Positions 1 through 8,875 of a DNA stretch of 53,302 nucleotides are shown piece by piece (the stretch's first letter is position 1; every line of letters starts with the position of its first letter). The stretch lies in the NCBI GenBank assembly GCA_018780365.1, contig JADMJR010000066.1, forward strand, positions 1-53,302. The letters are read 5' to 3'. The notes beneath the pieces were generated by a model. The model was not told the DNA's origin and ran no database searches. It saw nothing but the letters and a program-made list of their open reading frames with translations. The position numbers were made by a program, and so were the translations under genes. This DNA comes from Acidovorax sp. GTDB taxonomy: Bacteria > Pseudomonadota > Gammaproteobacteria > Burkholderiales > Burkholderiaceae_C.

Positions 1-48
1 ACCCCTTGGTTCGTAGCCAAGTACTCTATCCAGCTGAGCTACAGCCGC
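1..48 (-). tRNA. tRNA-Arg (ACG), 3' part cut off by window edge
   Basis: Read on the minus strand, the segment starts GCGGCTGTAGCTCAG, a standard acceptor and D-arm start. It continues into an anticodon arm with stem CTTGG/CCAAG and loop CTACGAA, giving anticodon ACG (arginine, CGN codons). The variable loop, T arm and 3' acceptor strand lie beyond base 1. A TATAAT box sits just upstream. Confidence 0.9.
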
Positions 49-58
49 TAAGCTTTGA

Positions 59-64
59 ATTATA
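59..64 (-). promoter_or_regulatory. -10 box (TATAAT) of the tRNA-Arg promoter
   Basis: A perfect TATAAT on the minus strand ends 10 bases before the 5' end of tRNA-Arg, placing a start site around base 52. I do not see a convincing -35 hexamer at normal spacing. The rest of the 205-base spacer between the two tRNAs holds nothing else I recognise. Confidence 0.5.
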
Positions 65-253
65 GCATGATTTCTTGGCGACCCTCGAAATTTACTTTTT
101 TATTTGCATCCGCTTGCTAGCGAACAAAACAAACAAAACCTAATTCAGCGCAAGCCACGATTGTAATGCACTCCAGAGCCTCCAAAGAGAAACCGGGCAC
201 ATTGCCGCAGAAAAATGGCCTTGATCGTGGTGATCGCCCATGCGAATGATGGG

Positions 254-330
254 TGGTAGGGCGTGTTGGACTTGAACCAACGACCAAAGGATTATGAGTC
301 CTCTGCTCTAACCAACTGAGCTAACGCCCC
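254..330 (-). tRNA. tRNA with CAU anticodon (elongator Met or Ile2)
   Basis: This is a complete 77-base cloverleaf with encoded CCA. The acceptor strands are GGGGCGT and ACGCCCT, the anticodon loop is CTCATAA (anticodon CAU), and the T arm contains GGTTCAAGTCC. The CAU anticodon fits either elongator tRNA-Met or tRNA-Ile2, whose C34 is modified to lysidine by TilS. The bases around the T arm resemble tRNA-Ile2, but sequence alone does not settle it. The first pair of the acceptor stem reads G1:U72, which is unusual. Confidence 0.9.
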
Positions 331-380
331 AAGCCATGCTCCAGCGCTATACAACGGGGCAAGCGCCGTATTGTAGGGGC

Positions 381-1385
381 TTACTTGCGGTAGCTAAGTG
401 CGTTGGAAACCAGCTTGGAGGTGATGTCCACAATCTGGATCATCCGGTCGTAAGGCATGCGTGTCGGACCGATCACGCCCAAGGTGCCGACCACCGTGCC
501 GTCCACTTCGTACGGCGCACTGACAATGGACAACTCCTCAAAAGGCACAACCTGACTCTCTCCACCGATGTAGATGCGCACCCCCTCGGCCTGGCTGGAG
601 ATATCAAGCAGGCGCAGGATCTGGGTCTTCTGCTCAAAGAGGTCAAAGGCCCGCCGCAAGTTGCCCATGTCGCTGGAAAAGTCGCTGACAGCCAACAGGT
701 TGCGCTCGCCGGAGATGACCACTTCATCCTGCGCCTCAGACAACGCTTCAGACCCCACGTTCACGGCCGCCTGCATGAGCGATGCGATCTCGCCACGCAG
801 CACGTCCACCTCAGACTTCAGGCGCTCGCGCACCTGCTCCATCGCAAGCCCCGCATAGTGCGCGTTCAAGAAGTTGGAGGCTTCGATGAGTTGCGACTGG
901 GAATAGTCGGCCTCGGTAAAGATCACCCGATTCTGGACGTCGCCCTCGGGCGAAACAATGATGACCAAAAAGCGGCGCTCAGAAAGCCTCAAGAACTCAA
1001 TGTGGCGAAACACCGAGGTGCGTCGCGGAGCCATCACCACGCCCACAAACTGTGAAAGGCTGGACAACAACTGCGCTGCATTGGCGATCACCTTCTGCGG
1101 CTGCTCGGGCGCAAGCTGGGGAGCTGTCAACGGGTCGCGTTGCACGGTCAGCATAGTGTCCACAAACAACCTGTAGCCCCGCGCCGTGGGGATACGACCC
1201 GCCGATGTGTGGGGACTTGCGATCAGCCCCAATTCCTCCAGGTCCGCCATGACATTGCGGATCGTCGCTGGCGACAAGTCCAGCCCGGAAGCACGGGACA
1301 AGGTCCGCGAACCAACAGGTTGTCCGTCGGCGATGTAACGCTCGACCAGGGCTTTGAGCAACAACTTGGCGCGGTCATCGAGCAT
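381..1385 (-). CDS. hrcA: Heat-inducible transcription repressor HrcA
   Basis: HrcA represses chaperone operons by binding CIRCE inverted repeats, and GroEL keeps it active. The 334-residue protein has normal family length. The N-terminal winged helix carries [13 protein letters not shown] at residues 38-50 and the hallmark [14 protein letters not shown] at 59-72. A GAF-like effector domain follows. The gene diverges from nadK with only 28 bases between the start codons, so the promoter elements of each must reach into the other gene. I see no CIRCE element here and no chaperone gene in the window, so its targets are elsewhere. Confidence 0.97.
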   Translation of the reverse strand: MLDDRAKLLLKALVERYIADGQPVGSRTLSRASGLDLSPATIRNVMADLEELGLIASPHTSAGRIPTARGYRLFVDTMLTVQRDPLTAPQLAPEQPQKVIANAAQLLSSLSQFVGVVMAPRRTSVFRHIEFLRLSERRFLVIIVSPEGDVQNRVIFTEADYSQSQLIEASNFLNAHYAGLAMEQVRERLKSEVDVLRGEIASLMQAAVNVGSEALSEAQDEVVISGERNLLAVSDFSSDMGNLRRAFDLFEQKTQILRLLDISSQAEGVRIYIGGESQVVPFEELSIVSAPYEVDGTVVGTLGVIGPTRMPYDRMIQIVDITSKLVSNALSYRK

Positions 1386-1413
1386 GGAATGATTTTAATG
1401 ATGTAATTTCGCG

Positions 1414-2310
1414 ATGACGTCCAATTTCCGCCGTGTCGCACTCATAGGCAAGTATCAAGCTTCATCTGCGGGCTCCATGGGCGACAGCTCTCGCCAGGCG
1501 CTAGAAGATATCGCCCACTTTCTGGAACGCCAGGGCTGTGAGGTAGCACTGGAAGCAGAGACGGCCAGCAATACGGGGCTTACACACTACCCATCACTGA
1601 ATGTAGACGACATCGGAACCCGTTGCGATCTTGGGCTGGTGGTGGGAGGGGATGGCACGATGCTTGGCATCGGCCGCAGGCTAGCCAGATTTGGCACACC
1701 GCTGATCGGCATCAACCAGGGTCGGCTCGGTTTTATTACCGACATTCCGTTTGACACGTACCAGACCACGCTACCGCCCATGCTTCAAGGAGCGTACGAA
1801 GAGGACTTGCGGCCGCTGATGCATGCGACCGTGGTGCGCGATGAGCGTGTGGTGTTTGAAGCCCTCGCCATGAACGATGTGGTCGTCAACAGAGGTGCAA
1901 CCTCCGGCATGGTGGAGTTGCGGGTCGAAGTGGGGGGGCGCCTGGTGGCCAATCAGCGCGCCGACGGGCTCATCATTGCATCGCCCACCGGCTCAACGGC
2001 CTATTCGCTGTCGGCAGGCGGTCCGATGCTGCACCCGTCGATTCCAGGCTGGGTTCTGGTGCCTATTGCACCGCATACCTTGTCCAACCGCCCCATCGTG
2101 TTGTCTGACGCAACAGAAGTAGCCGTTGAAGTTGTGAGCGGGCGAGACGTCAGCGCCAACTTTGACATGCAGTCACTGGCCTCCCTGCTTCACGGTGACC
2201 GCATTCTGGTCAAGCGGTCTGAGCACTGCGTGCGATTTCTGCATCCCCAGGGCTGGAACTACTTTGCCACACTGCGCAAAAAGCTCCGCTGGAATGAAGG
2301 AGGCTCCTGA
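1414..2310 (+). CDS. nadK: NAD kinase
   Basis: NadK phosphorylates NAD+ to NADP+ with ATP in the cytosol and is the only known route to NADP in most bacteria. The 298-residue protein has the family's GGDG motif at residues 78-81 and an MNDVVVNRG segment matching the NE/D substrate motif. The [16 protein letters not shown] stretch, which binds nucleotide, follows. The ATG at 1414 puts the first strand (VALIGKY) at residue 8, as usual. It is the first gene of a tight run: recN starts two bases after its stop, and recN overlaps rapZ, so the three are probably cotranscribed. Confidence 0.96.
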   Translation: MTSNFRRVALIGKYQASSAGSMGDSSRQALEDIAHFLERQGCEVALEAETASNTGLTHYPSLNVDDIGTRCDLGLVVGGDGTMLGIGRRLARFGTPLIGINQGRLGFITDIPFDTYQTTLPPMLQGAYEEDLRPLMHATVVRDERVVFEALAMNDVVVNRGATSGMVELRVEVGGRLVANQRADGLIIASPTGSTAYSLSAGGPMLHPSIPGWVLVPIAPHTLSNRPIVLSDATEVAVEVVSGRDVSANFDMQSLASLLHGDRILVKRSEHCVRFLHPQGWNYFATLRKKLRWNEGGS

Positions 2311-2312
2311 CC

Positions 2313-3983
2313 ATGGCGCTCCGGCGAATCACGCTGCGTGATTTTGTGATTGTCCAAGCCCTGGAACTGGAACTCCACCCTGGCTTCACCGTGCTGACTG
2401 GCGAGACAGGTGCTGGCAAGTCCATTTTGATCGACGCATTGCAACTGGCCCTGGGGGCACGGTCGGATGCGGGAGTGGTGCGCGAAGGCTGCCCCAAAAC
2501 AGACATCTGCGCAGAATTCGATTGCCCCGCACATGTGTGGCCCTGGCTGGAAGAAGCTGGTTTTGATACCGACGATTTGTTGCTGCTGCGTCGCACGGTC
2601 GATGCACAAGGCAAGAGCCGCGCCTGGATCAATGGAACCCCTGCCACGGCAGCACAGCTGCGCTCCCTGGGTGACATGTTGCTCGACATCCATGGTCAGC
2701 ACGCCTGGCAAAGCCTTACCCGCCCCGAGTCGGTTCGCGGGCTGCTCGATGCATTCGCCGGGACCAGCGCTAGCGACACCTCGGCCCGGTGGTCGCAATG
2801 GCGCGCGGACCAGAAGGCCTTGCAGCAGGCACGCCAGGCCCAGGCCACCCTGCAGCAAGAACGCGAACGCTTGCAATGGCAAATTGGTGAAGTAGAAAAA
2901 CTGGCGCCTGCGCACGGTGAGTGGGATGAGCTGGATACCCAACACAAGCGCTTATCTCACGCCCAGGCGTTGCTCGATAGCGCCGATGGTGCGATACGGA
3001 TCCTGCAAGAAGACGAGGCCGGGGCCCTCAGCGCACTGACGCAAGCCCATTCACTCCTGCAGGCCCAGGAACACATTGAGCCAGAATTCGCGAACCTGGC
3101 GGACATCCTCGCGTCAAGCCTGGCACAGGCCAACGATGTAGTGCATTCACTGCATGCCTACCTGCGGCATGCGGACATCGACCCGCAACGCCTGGCCGAA
3201 CTGGATGCCCGCATGTCGCTGTGGATGACCCTGGCGCGCAGGTACAAGCGCCCCCCGGTGGAACTCCCCACCCTGCTCCTTGACTGGAAGGCCGAAATGC
3301 GTCGGCTGGATGCCGCCACCGACATGGAGCAGCTTCAGGCCGCAGAAGCTGCCAGTGCGAAGGCGTATCAGGCGGCGGCACGAGTGCTGTCGTTGGCGCG
3401 AACGAAGGCAGCGCCCAAACTGTCGGCCGCCATCACCCAGGCGATGCAAGGCCTGGGTATGGAGGGCGGGAAGTTCGAGGCATCAGTAACCAGGGCGCCA
3501 GAGCCTGCGGCCCACGGAATCGACGACGTGGTGTTTCTGGTGGCCGGCCACCCGGGCATGAGCCCCAAACCGATCGGCAAGGTCGCCTCCGGCGGGGAAC
3601 TCTCCCGCATCTCTCTTGCCATCTCGGTCACCACAAGTGAACTGGGCATGGCCCCCACGCTTATCTTTGACGAGGTTGATTCCGGCGTGGGCGGTGCAGT
3701 CGCAGAAACCGTGGGGCGGCTGATGCAACAGCTGGGCAGTGACCGCCAGGTCCTTGCCGTGACCCACCTCCCTCAGGTCGCGGCATGCGCACACCACCAC
3801 CTCAAAGTAGCCAAGCGCAAGAGTCCCGAAGGAACCACCAGCACCGTGCTGGCGGTGCACACAGAACAGCGCGTTGCCGAGATCGCCCGCATGCTCGGCG
3901 GGGAACGCTCGACACAAACCACCTTGGCCCATGCACGCGAAATGCTATGCCACGTGGCGACACCCCCAGGAAAGGACCACTGA
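2313..3983 (+). CDS. recN: DNA repair protein RecN
   Basis: RecN is an SMC-like ATPase that acts at double-strand breaks and holds DNA ends or sisters together for RecA-dependent repair. The 556 residues match the family. Walker A GETGAGKS is at residues 30-37 and the ABC signature SGGELSR at 426-432. Walker B LIFDEVD has its acidic pair at 453-454. Between the two ATPase halves lies a charged, Gln/Ala/Leu-rich region (about 150-380), as expected for the coiled-coil arms. The start is two bases after nadK, and the stop TGA shares its A with the rapZ ATG, suggesting translational coupling. Confidence 0.97.
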   Translation: MALRRITLRDFVIVQALELELHPGFTVLTGETGAGKSILIDALQLALGARSDAGVVREGCPKTDICAEFDCPAHVWPWLEEAGFDTDDLLLLRRTVDAQGKSRAWINGTPATAAQLRSLGDMLLDIHGQHAWQSLTRPESVRGLLDAFAGTSASDTSARWSQWRADQKALQQARQAQATLQQERERLQWQIGEVEKLAPAHGEWDELDTQHKRLSHAQALLDSADGAIRILQEDEAGALSALTQAHSLLQAQEHIEPEFANLADILASSLAQANDVVHSLHAYLRHADIDPQRLAELDARMSLWMTLARRYKRPPVELPTLLLDWKAEMRRLDAATDMEQLQAAEAASAKAYQAAARVLSLARTKAAPKLSAAITQAMQGLGMEGGKFEASVTRAPEPAAHGIDDVVFLVAGHPGMSPKPIGKVASGGELSRISLAISVTTSELGMAPTLIFDEVDSGVGGAVAETVGRLMQQLGSDRQVLAVTHLPQVAACAHHHLKVAKRKSPEGTTSTVLAVHTEQRVAEIARMLGGERSTQTTLAHAREMLCHVATPPGKDH

Positions 3984-4846
3984 TGGCTCTCGAAATCGTC
4001 CTGATCACGGGCATGTCGGGTTCGGGGAAATCCGTGGCCCTGCATGCCCTGGAGGATGCGGGGTACTACTGCGTGGACAACTTGCCACCGGAGCTATTGC
4101 CCGCCTTTGTGGCCTTGGAGCATCGCCACCACGGAAACCGCGTGGCCATCGCCATGGATGTGCGCAGCGCAACCTCGCTGCACCAGGTTCCCCAGGAACT
4201 GAACCGCCTGCGCACCCAGGGCGTGGCAGTTCAGTCGATTTTTCTGGATGCGACCATCGACACGCTGGTGCGGCGTTTCTCCGAAACACGCCGCCGCCAT
4301 CCTTTGTCCCATGACGACCTCCAACAGGGACGCAGGGCCCTGGTGCAGATCATCGAATTGGAGCGCGAACTCCTGGCGGACCTGCGCGAACAATCGCATG
4401 TCATCGATACCAGCACGATACGGGCGTCACAGCTTCAAAGCTACGTCAAGAGCCTGATGTCCACCGCGCAAGGGCAACTGACCCTTGTTTTTCAATCTTT
4501 CGCCTTCAAGCGCGGCATCCCTATGGATGCAGACTATGTCTTTGATGTGCGCATGCTGCCTAACCCTCACTATGAGCCCGCACTGCGCGACCTCACGGGA
4601 CTCGACAAACCCGTCGCCGACTTTCTACACCTCCAACCCGATGTGGCACTCATGCGGGCCCACATCGAACAGTTCCTGGCGCATTGGCTGGAGATGCTGG
4701 ACCGCAACCACCGCAGCTATGTCACGGTGGCCATTGGATGCACCGGCGGACAACATCGCTCGGTCTACTTGGTGGAAAGACTCGCCGAAGCGTTCAGTAA
4801 CCGCTGGACCGCCTTGCGGCGGCATCGCGAACTTGACGGGCGCTAA
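3983..4846 (+). CDS. rapZ: RNase adapter protein RapZ (YvcJ-type P-loop protein)
   Basis: RapZ binds UDP-GlcNAc or nucleotide and, in enterobacteria, presents the sRNA GlmZ to RNase E, so controlling glucosamine-6-phosphate synthase. The 287-residue protein has Walker A GMSGSGKS at residues 10-17 and DNLPPELL close behind. The C-terminal half carries a GCTGGQHRS motif, known for RNA binding. The frame stays open upstream inside recN, but the ATG at 3983 is right: it overlaps the recN stop and gives the usual N-terminus. Elsewhere rapZ often sits near rpoN or hprK. Here it is linked to recN, so partners cannot be read from context. Confidence 0.94.
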   Translation: MALEIVLITGMSGSGKSVALHALEDAGYYCVDNLPPELLPAFVALEHRHHGNRVAIAMDVRSATSLHQVPQELNRLRTQGVAVQSIFLDATIDTLVRRFSETRRRHPLSHDDLQQGRRALVQIIELERELLADLREQSHVIDTSTIRASQLQSYVKSLMSTAQGQLTLVFQSFAFKRGIPMDADYVFDVRMLPNPHYEPALRDLTGLDKPVADFLHLQPDVALMRAHIEQFLAHWLEMLDRNHRSYVTVAIGCTGGQHRSVYLVERLAEAFSNRWTALRRHRELDGR

Positions 4847-4873
4847 GAACCAGATCAGGGCCGGTCGAGCCAC

Positions 4874-5947
4874 TCACCACAGCTGTGCTTGTGTCGCGTC
4901 CAGCAGTTTGCGGATGGGCGCGGGCAAACCGACCGCCTGCCATTGCTCGGGCCCAAGCCACTCTCCATCGCCCAAGCGGTTGCCCCCGAAATCCCCATGG
5001 ATCAACACCGGATGGAGGTGCAGATCCCGGTGCGTGAGCACATGGAGAAAGGGCTGAAGGTCTTCCAGCACATACCGCGACCTGTCTCCCAGGCCCGACA
5101 CAAATGCGGTACGAGATGCTTCGTCCGAAAAAACGGGGACGCAGTGCATACCCGCCCAGATTCCCGACGAGGGACGCCGCTGCAGCCACACACGGCCCTG
5201 TCCATCGCGAACAATCGCGAGCAGCCATGATTCGGACCGACGGACCAGTTTGCGGGTTTTGACCGGGTAGCGCTCCGGATCCTTGTTGCTCCACGCCGTG
5301 CAAAACTCCATCAATGGGCATTCGCTACAGCGGGGTGCACGTGGCGTGCAAACGGAAGCACCGAGATCCATGAGCCCCTGGGTGTATCCAGGCATGGCAT
5401 GGCCAAGGTCGCGCGTTGGCAGGAGCTCCCCGGCCAAGCCCCACAACAGTCGCTCGTTCTTGGCGGACGCCAAATCCTTGTCAAAGCCCAGCAATCGCGT
5501 CAGCACCCGTCGCACATTGGCATCCAGAATAGGCACCCGCTCTGAGAAACAAAACGCGGCGATGGCACCCGCCGTGGATCGCCCAATGCCCGGCAAGGTT
5601 GCCAGGACTTCTGCAGTGCAAGGAAACGCCCCGCCATGGTCGGCCACGACCTGCTGCGCGCACCGGTGCAGATTGCGCGCACGGCTGTAGTAGCCCAGGC
5701 CGCTCCAGAGCCCCATCACTTCATCCTGCGGGGCCTTTGCCAAAGCGCTGACATCGGGAAACCGCACCAGAAACCGTGCGTAGTAGTCCAGCACGGTACT
5801 GACCTGGGTCTGCTGCAGCATGATCTCCGACAGCCATACGCGGTAAGGGTCGCGGGTTTGCTGCCAGGGCAAGTGATTGCGACCGTGAGTCGCCTGCCAA
5901 GCTACCACGCGCTCAGCGACCTGCCCCTCACCTGCGGGAACACTCAT
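4874..5947 (-). CDS. mutY: A/G-specific adenine DNA glycosylase MutY
   Basis: MutY removes adenine mispaired with 8-oxoguanine, working with MutM and MutT against oxidative mutation. The 357-residue protein has catalytic Glu41 in LSEIMLQQTQV and the helix-hairpin-helix LPGIGRSTAGAI at 118-129. Catalytic Asp142 is in ILDANV. The 4Fe-4S ligands are Cys200, 207, 210 and 216. A C-terminal Nudix-like domain that recognises 8-oxoG follows. The start codon overlaps the stop of the upstream dynamin-like gene by four bases (ATGA), so the two are an operon. It converges on rapZ with 27 bases between the stops. Confidence 0.97.
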   Translation of the reverse strand: MSVPAGEGQVAERVVAWQATHGRNHLPWQQTRDPYRVWLSEIMLQQTQVSTVLDYYARFLVRFPDVSALAKAPQDEVMGLWSGLGYYSRARNLHRCAQQVVADHGGAFPCTAEVLATLPGIGRSTAGAIAAFCFSERVPILDANVRRVLTRLLGFDKDLASAKNERLLWGLAGELLPTRDLGHAMPGYTQGLMDLGASVCTPRAPRCSECPLMEFCTAWSNKDPERYPVKTRKLVRRSESWLLAIVRDGQGRVWLQRRPSSGIWAGMHCVPVFSDEASRTAFVSGLGDRSRYVLEDLQPFLHVLTHRDLHLHPVLIHGDFGGNRLGDGEWLGPEQWQAVGLPAPIRKLLDATQAQLW

Positions 5948-7905
5948 GCCGACACGAGATGCACGGGGGGCGTTGCCGGCTCAAGGCCTGGCACGGCAAT
6001 GAGCTGGGCGGTGAGTTCCTGCAGCCTGCGCTCCAGCAGGACGAGTGCTTCTTCGCCGGACTCGATTTCCGAAATACGCTCAACCAATCCACTGGCCGCT
6101 TGCTGTATGCGGTCCACCGCTTCAATACGACGCGCAAAGCTACGACGCCGCTCACGCAGCTGTGCATCCAGCTGAGCCGTTGCCGACTTGCTCCACAGCT
6201 CAAGGTCATTGGCAGCTGACTCGTACACCGTACGCAACCGCATGGCCAGGGCACGCACCAGCCGCTCTGCAAACTCAGGCTGCGCTAGCTTCAAGGCATT
6301 GCCCACGCCCAAGTACTGGAGGTGGCTTTGCTCGATCTGGTTCAGGTCATGCGCAAAGTGCTCCAGCTGCGGGGGCGTAGGCACCTGCAATGAAAACCCG
6401 AACTCTGCATTGAGCTGCCGAAATGTCCCACCCAGCATGGCCTGGATTTCCGTGCCAGAGGCTTGCGCCTTGTCCAGCGTTCCACGCAACTTATCGAAGG
6501 TCTGGACATAAATTTTCTTGACGCCCAGCTTGAGGCCCTTTTGCTGAAGCGTCTGCGCCAGCTCTGCCAGTTCTGCCTTGAGGGCCTTCGCGCCCAGCTG
6601 CTGAAACACGTCCCGCAAGAGTTTCAGGTGCACGGCGCGCACGGCCTGAATCTTGGCCGTGCTCAGATCGAATTCACGCTGCTCCTGCTCAATGCGGTGG
6701 CGCATGGACTCGATCACCGATGCGTTCTTGCCCCGCAGGCTGCGCAACTCGGCCATCTGGTCGTCCAGATCGCGACGGCGGATGTTGATGACCCGCGCGG
6801 TTTCTGTGCGCAGACTGGCCACTCCGGTGGCAACGGCGGCTCGCAGGATGGATTGGCGCCGACCCATGATGCCTTTGGCCAGAGCCTCTTCCAACACCGG
6901 CAGGCCACTGGTTTCAAGCAAAAGATCGTCCGCAGTAATCTTGGCGACCAGTCCCTTCTGGGCAGAAACGGGCACCACCCTGTCCAAAGGGACCCCCAGC
7001 ATTTCCGCGGAAGTGCTGCACTGGCGCTCCATCTGGGACTGAACTTGCTCTGCGCTGTTCAGCGTGTCCCACAGGGTATCGATCTTGTTCAATACAACCA
7101 GCCGGGCATCCATGCTGTCTGGCGAGATCGCAAGATGCTCACGCCAGATGGACAGGTCGGACCGTGTGACACCCGTATCTGCGCTCAGGATGAAAACCAC
7201 CGCATGCGCCTGGGGGATCAGGTTGACGGTCAGTTCGGGCTCGGCCCCCACCGCATTCAAACCTGGCGTATCCAGAATCACCAACCCCTGCTTGAGCAAC
7301 GGATGGGGAATGTTGATGATGGCATGCCGCCACATGGGCACTTCTACAAGGCCCTGGGCGTCGGGCACGGGATTCTCATCGGTCAGTTCGTCGTGCCAGA
7401 AACCCAGCGCGCGGGCATTGTCCAAGCTGACCTTGCGCACCTCGGCCACCTTCTCCAGGGCTTTTGCGATCTGGTCCGCATTGCCAACATCCAGTGGAAT
7501 CTCCGTCCAGCGGTCGGTCTTCATCCGCCACTCCGCCAAACCCTGCATCTGCAGGCGGGTCTCAATGGGAAGCAGCCGGAGACTGGGTGCGACTGTGGCG
7601 TCATACCCCAACTCGGTCGGGCACATGGTTGTGCGACCCGCGCTCGCGGGCATGATGCGGCGACCATAGTCTGCAAAGAAAATCGCGTTGATCAGCTCGG
7701 ATTTTCCGCGAGAGAACTCGGCGACAAACGCCACCATGACCTTGTCGCTGCGGACCTGTTCCTCCAGGCGATGCAGCCGCTCCTGCACGGCAGCGTCCAT
7801 GAGGTCATGCGAGGACATCCACTCGGCCAGCCGCTTGAGCTGCTGGGCGAACTCCCGCCGCCAGGCGCCATGCTGGTCGAACTGTTCGTTGAATGAAGGT
7901 CCCAC
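5944..7905 (-). CDS. Dynamin-family GTPase
   Basis: This is a bacterial dynamin-like or translation-independent GTPase of 653 residues. G1 is EFSRGKSELIN with GKS at 67-69, and the RTT near 91-93 is a likely G2 switch. G3 DTPG is at 212-215 and G4 NKID at 273-276. The C-terminal half (about 370-640) is rich in Leu, Gln, Glu and Arg heptad-like stretches, as expected for a stalk. I see no clear membrane segment. The best start is GTG at 7905 with GGGAG four bases upstream. Relatives remodel membranes or act in stress; which applies here is unknown. It is coupled to mutY by an ATGA overlap. Confidence 0.88.
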   Translation of the reverse strand: MGPSFNEQFDQHGAWRREFAQQLKRLAEWMSSHDLMDAAVQERLHRLEEQVRSDKVMVAFVAEFSRGKSELINAIFFADYGRRIMPASAGRTTMCPTELGYDATVAPSLRLLPIETRLQMQGLAEWRMKTDRWTEIPLDVGNADQIAKALEKVAEVRKVSLDNARALGFWHDELTDENPVPDAQGLVEVPMWRHAIINIPHPLLKQGLVILDTPGLNAVGAEPELTVNLIPQAHAVVFILSADTGVTRSDLSIWREHLAISPDSMDARLVVLNKIDTLWDTLNSAEQVQSQMERQCSTSAEMLGVPLDRVVPVSAQKGLVAKITADDLLLETSGLPVLEEALAKGIMGRRQSILRAAVATGVASLRTETARVINIRRRDLDDQMAELRSLRGKNASVIESMRHRIEQEQREFDLSTAKIQAVRAVHLKLLRDVFQQLGAKALKAELAELAQTLQQKGLKLGVKKIYVQTFDKLRGTLDKAQASGTEIQAMLGGTFRQLNAEFGFSLQVPTPPQLEHFAHDLNQIEQSHLQYLGVGNALKLAQPEFAERLVRALAMRLRTVYESAANDLELWSKSATAQLDAQLRERRRSFARRIEAVDRIQQAASGLVERISEIESGEEALVLLERRLQELTAQLIAVPGLEPATPPVHLVSA

Positions 7906-8012
7906 TTTGCTCCCACAGATCTATGAATGGCCTACAGGGTAGACATACACAAAATATAGCATCGACCGCACGCGGGCTGTCATGAACCCTGAGACAGGAG
8001 CCTTTGCGCGGT

Positions 8013-8828
8013 CTAAGCCCGCTGGCACTGGGGACAGAAGTAACTGCTCCTTTGTCCCTGGCGCAGGAGCCGTATCGTCGTGCCGCACACGTGGCAGGGA
8101 GCCCCATCCCGCCCATACACATTGGCTGCGGTCTGAAAGTGTCCAGCCGTGCCATCTGCATTCGAAAAATCCCGCAATGTGCTGCCCCCCATGTCCACTG
8201 CACGTGCAAGCACCACGCGAATGGCCTCATGCAAGAGGCGCACCCGTCCGGCACCGATACGGGCTGACACCGCCGTGGGTCGGATGCCCGCCATGAAAAG
8301 CACCTCGGACGCATAGATATTGCCGACCCCCACCACCAGACGCCCGGCCAGCAGTAGCTGCTTGATCGGCATCCGGCTCTTTTTCAACCCGGCTTGAAAA
8401 GCAGCAAGGGAAAAGGAATCCGACAATGGCTCCATACCCAGCGCCCCCAGCAGCTTCGTCGCCACCGGGCTGTGTTCGCCGGGTGCAAAAACAACGGCGC
8501 CAAACCGGCGCGGGTCATGCAGTCGCAAGGTCCCGTGGCTGGTCCCCAGGTCAAAGTGATCATGGGGCCCTGCTGGCGGTAACCCGTGGCCAAAACGCAG
8601 GCTTCCCGACATCCCCAAGTGAAGCAGCAACAGCCCTTGGCTGGTATCCGCCAGCAGATACTTACCCCGCCGACGCAACCCCAGCACCTCCTGCCCCACC
8701 AAGGACAAGGGGTCGCAACCCAAAGGCCAGCGCAAAGGCTTGCCTAGCACCACGGAGTCGATTCGCGCCCCCGCAATCGCGTCCGCAAAGCTGCGGCGGG
8801 TCACTTCCACTTCGGGCAACTCAGGCAT
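8013..8828 (-). CDS. mutM: Formamidopyrimidine-DNA glycosylase MutM (Fpg)
   Basis: MutM excises 8-oxoguanine and formamidopyrimidines and cleaves the abasic strand. The 271-residue protein starts MPELPEVE, with Pro2 as catalytic nucleophile and Glu3 as acid. It ends in a zinc finger with Cys245, 248, 265 and 268. [21 protein letters not shown] segment is the helix-two-turn-helix. It lies next to mutY and the dynamin gene on the same strand but about 107 bases away, so it may have its own promoter. It diverges from the TPR gene over about 47 bases. Confidence 0.97.
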   Translation of the reverse strand: MPELPEVEVTRRSFADAIAGARIDSVVLGKPLRWPLGCDPLSLVGQEVLGLRRRGKYLLADTSQGLLLLHLGMSGSLRFGHGLPPAGPHDHFDLGTSHGTLRLHDPRRFGAVVFAPGEHSPVATKLLGALGMEPLSDSFSLAAFQAGLKKSRMPIKQLLLAGRLVVGVGNIYASEVLFMAGIRPTAVSARIGAGRVRLLHEAIRVVLARAVDMGGSTLRDFSNADGTAGHFQTAANVYGRDGAPCHVCGTTIRLLRQGQRSSYFCPQCQRA

Positions 8829-8875
8829 ACAAAACGCCGGGCAACGGCTTCACAGGCATGGATTATTATGACCCG

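Noticed and set aside
1386-1413. CIRCE element for HrcA self-control
   Set aside because: The 28-base gap does not contain the characteristic TTAGCACTC inverted repeat, and none was seen in the flanking sequence.
6463-7896. 477-residue open frame opposite the dynamin-like GTPase
   Set aside because: The minus-strand gene has all GTPase motifs. The plus frame shows none and is a shadow.
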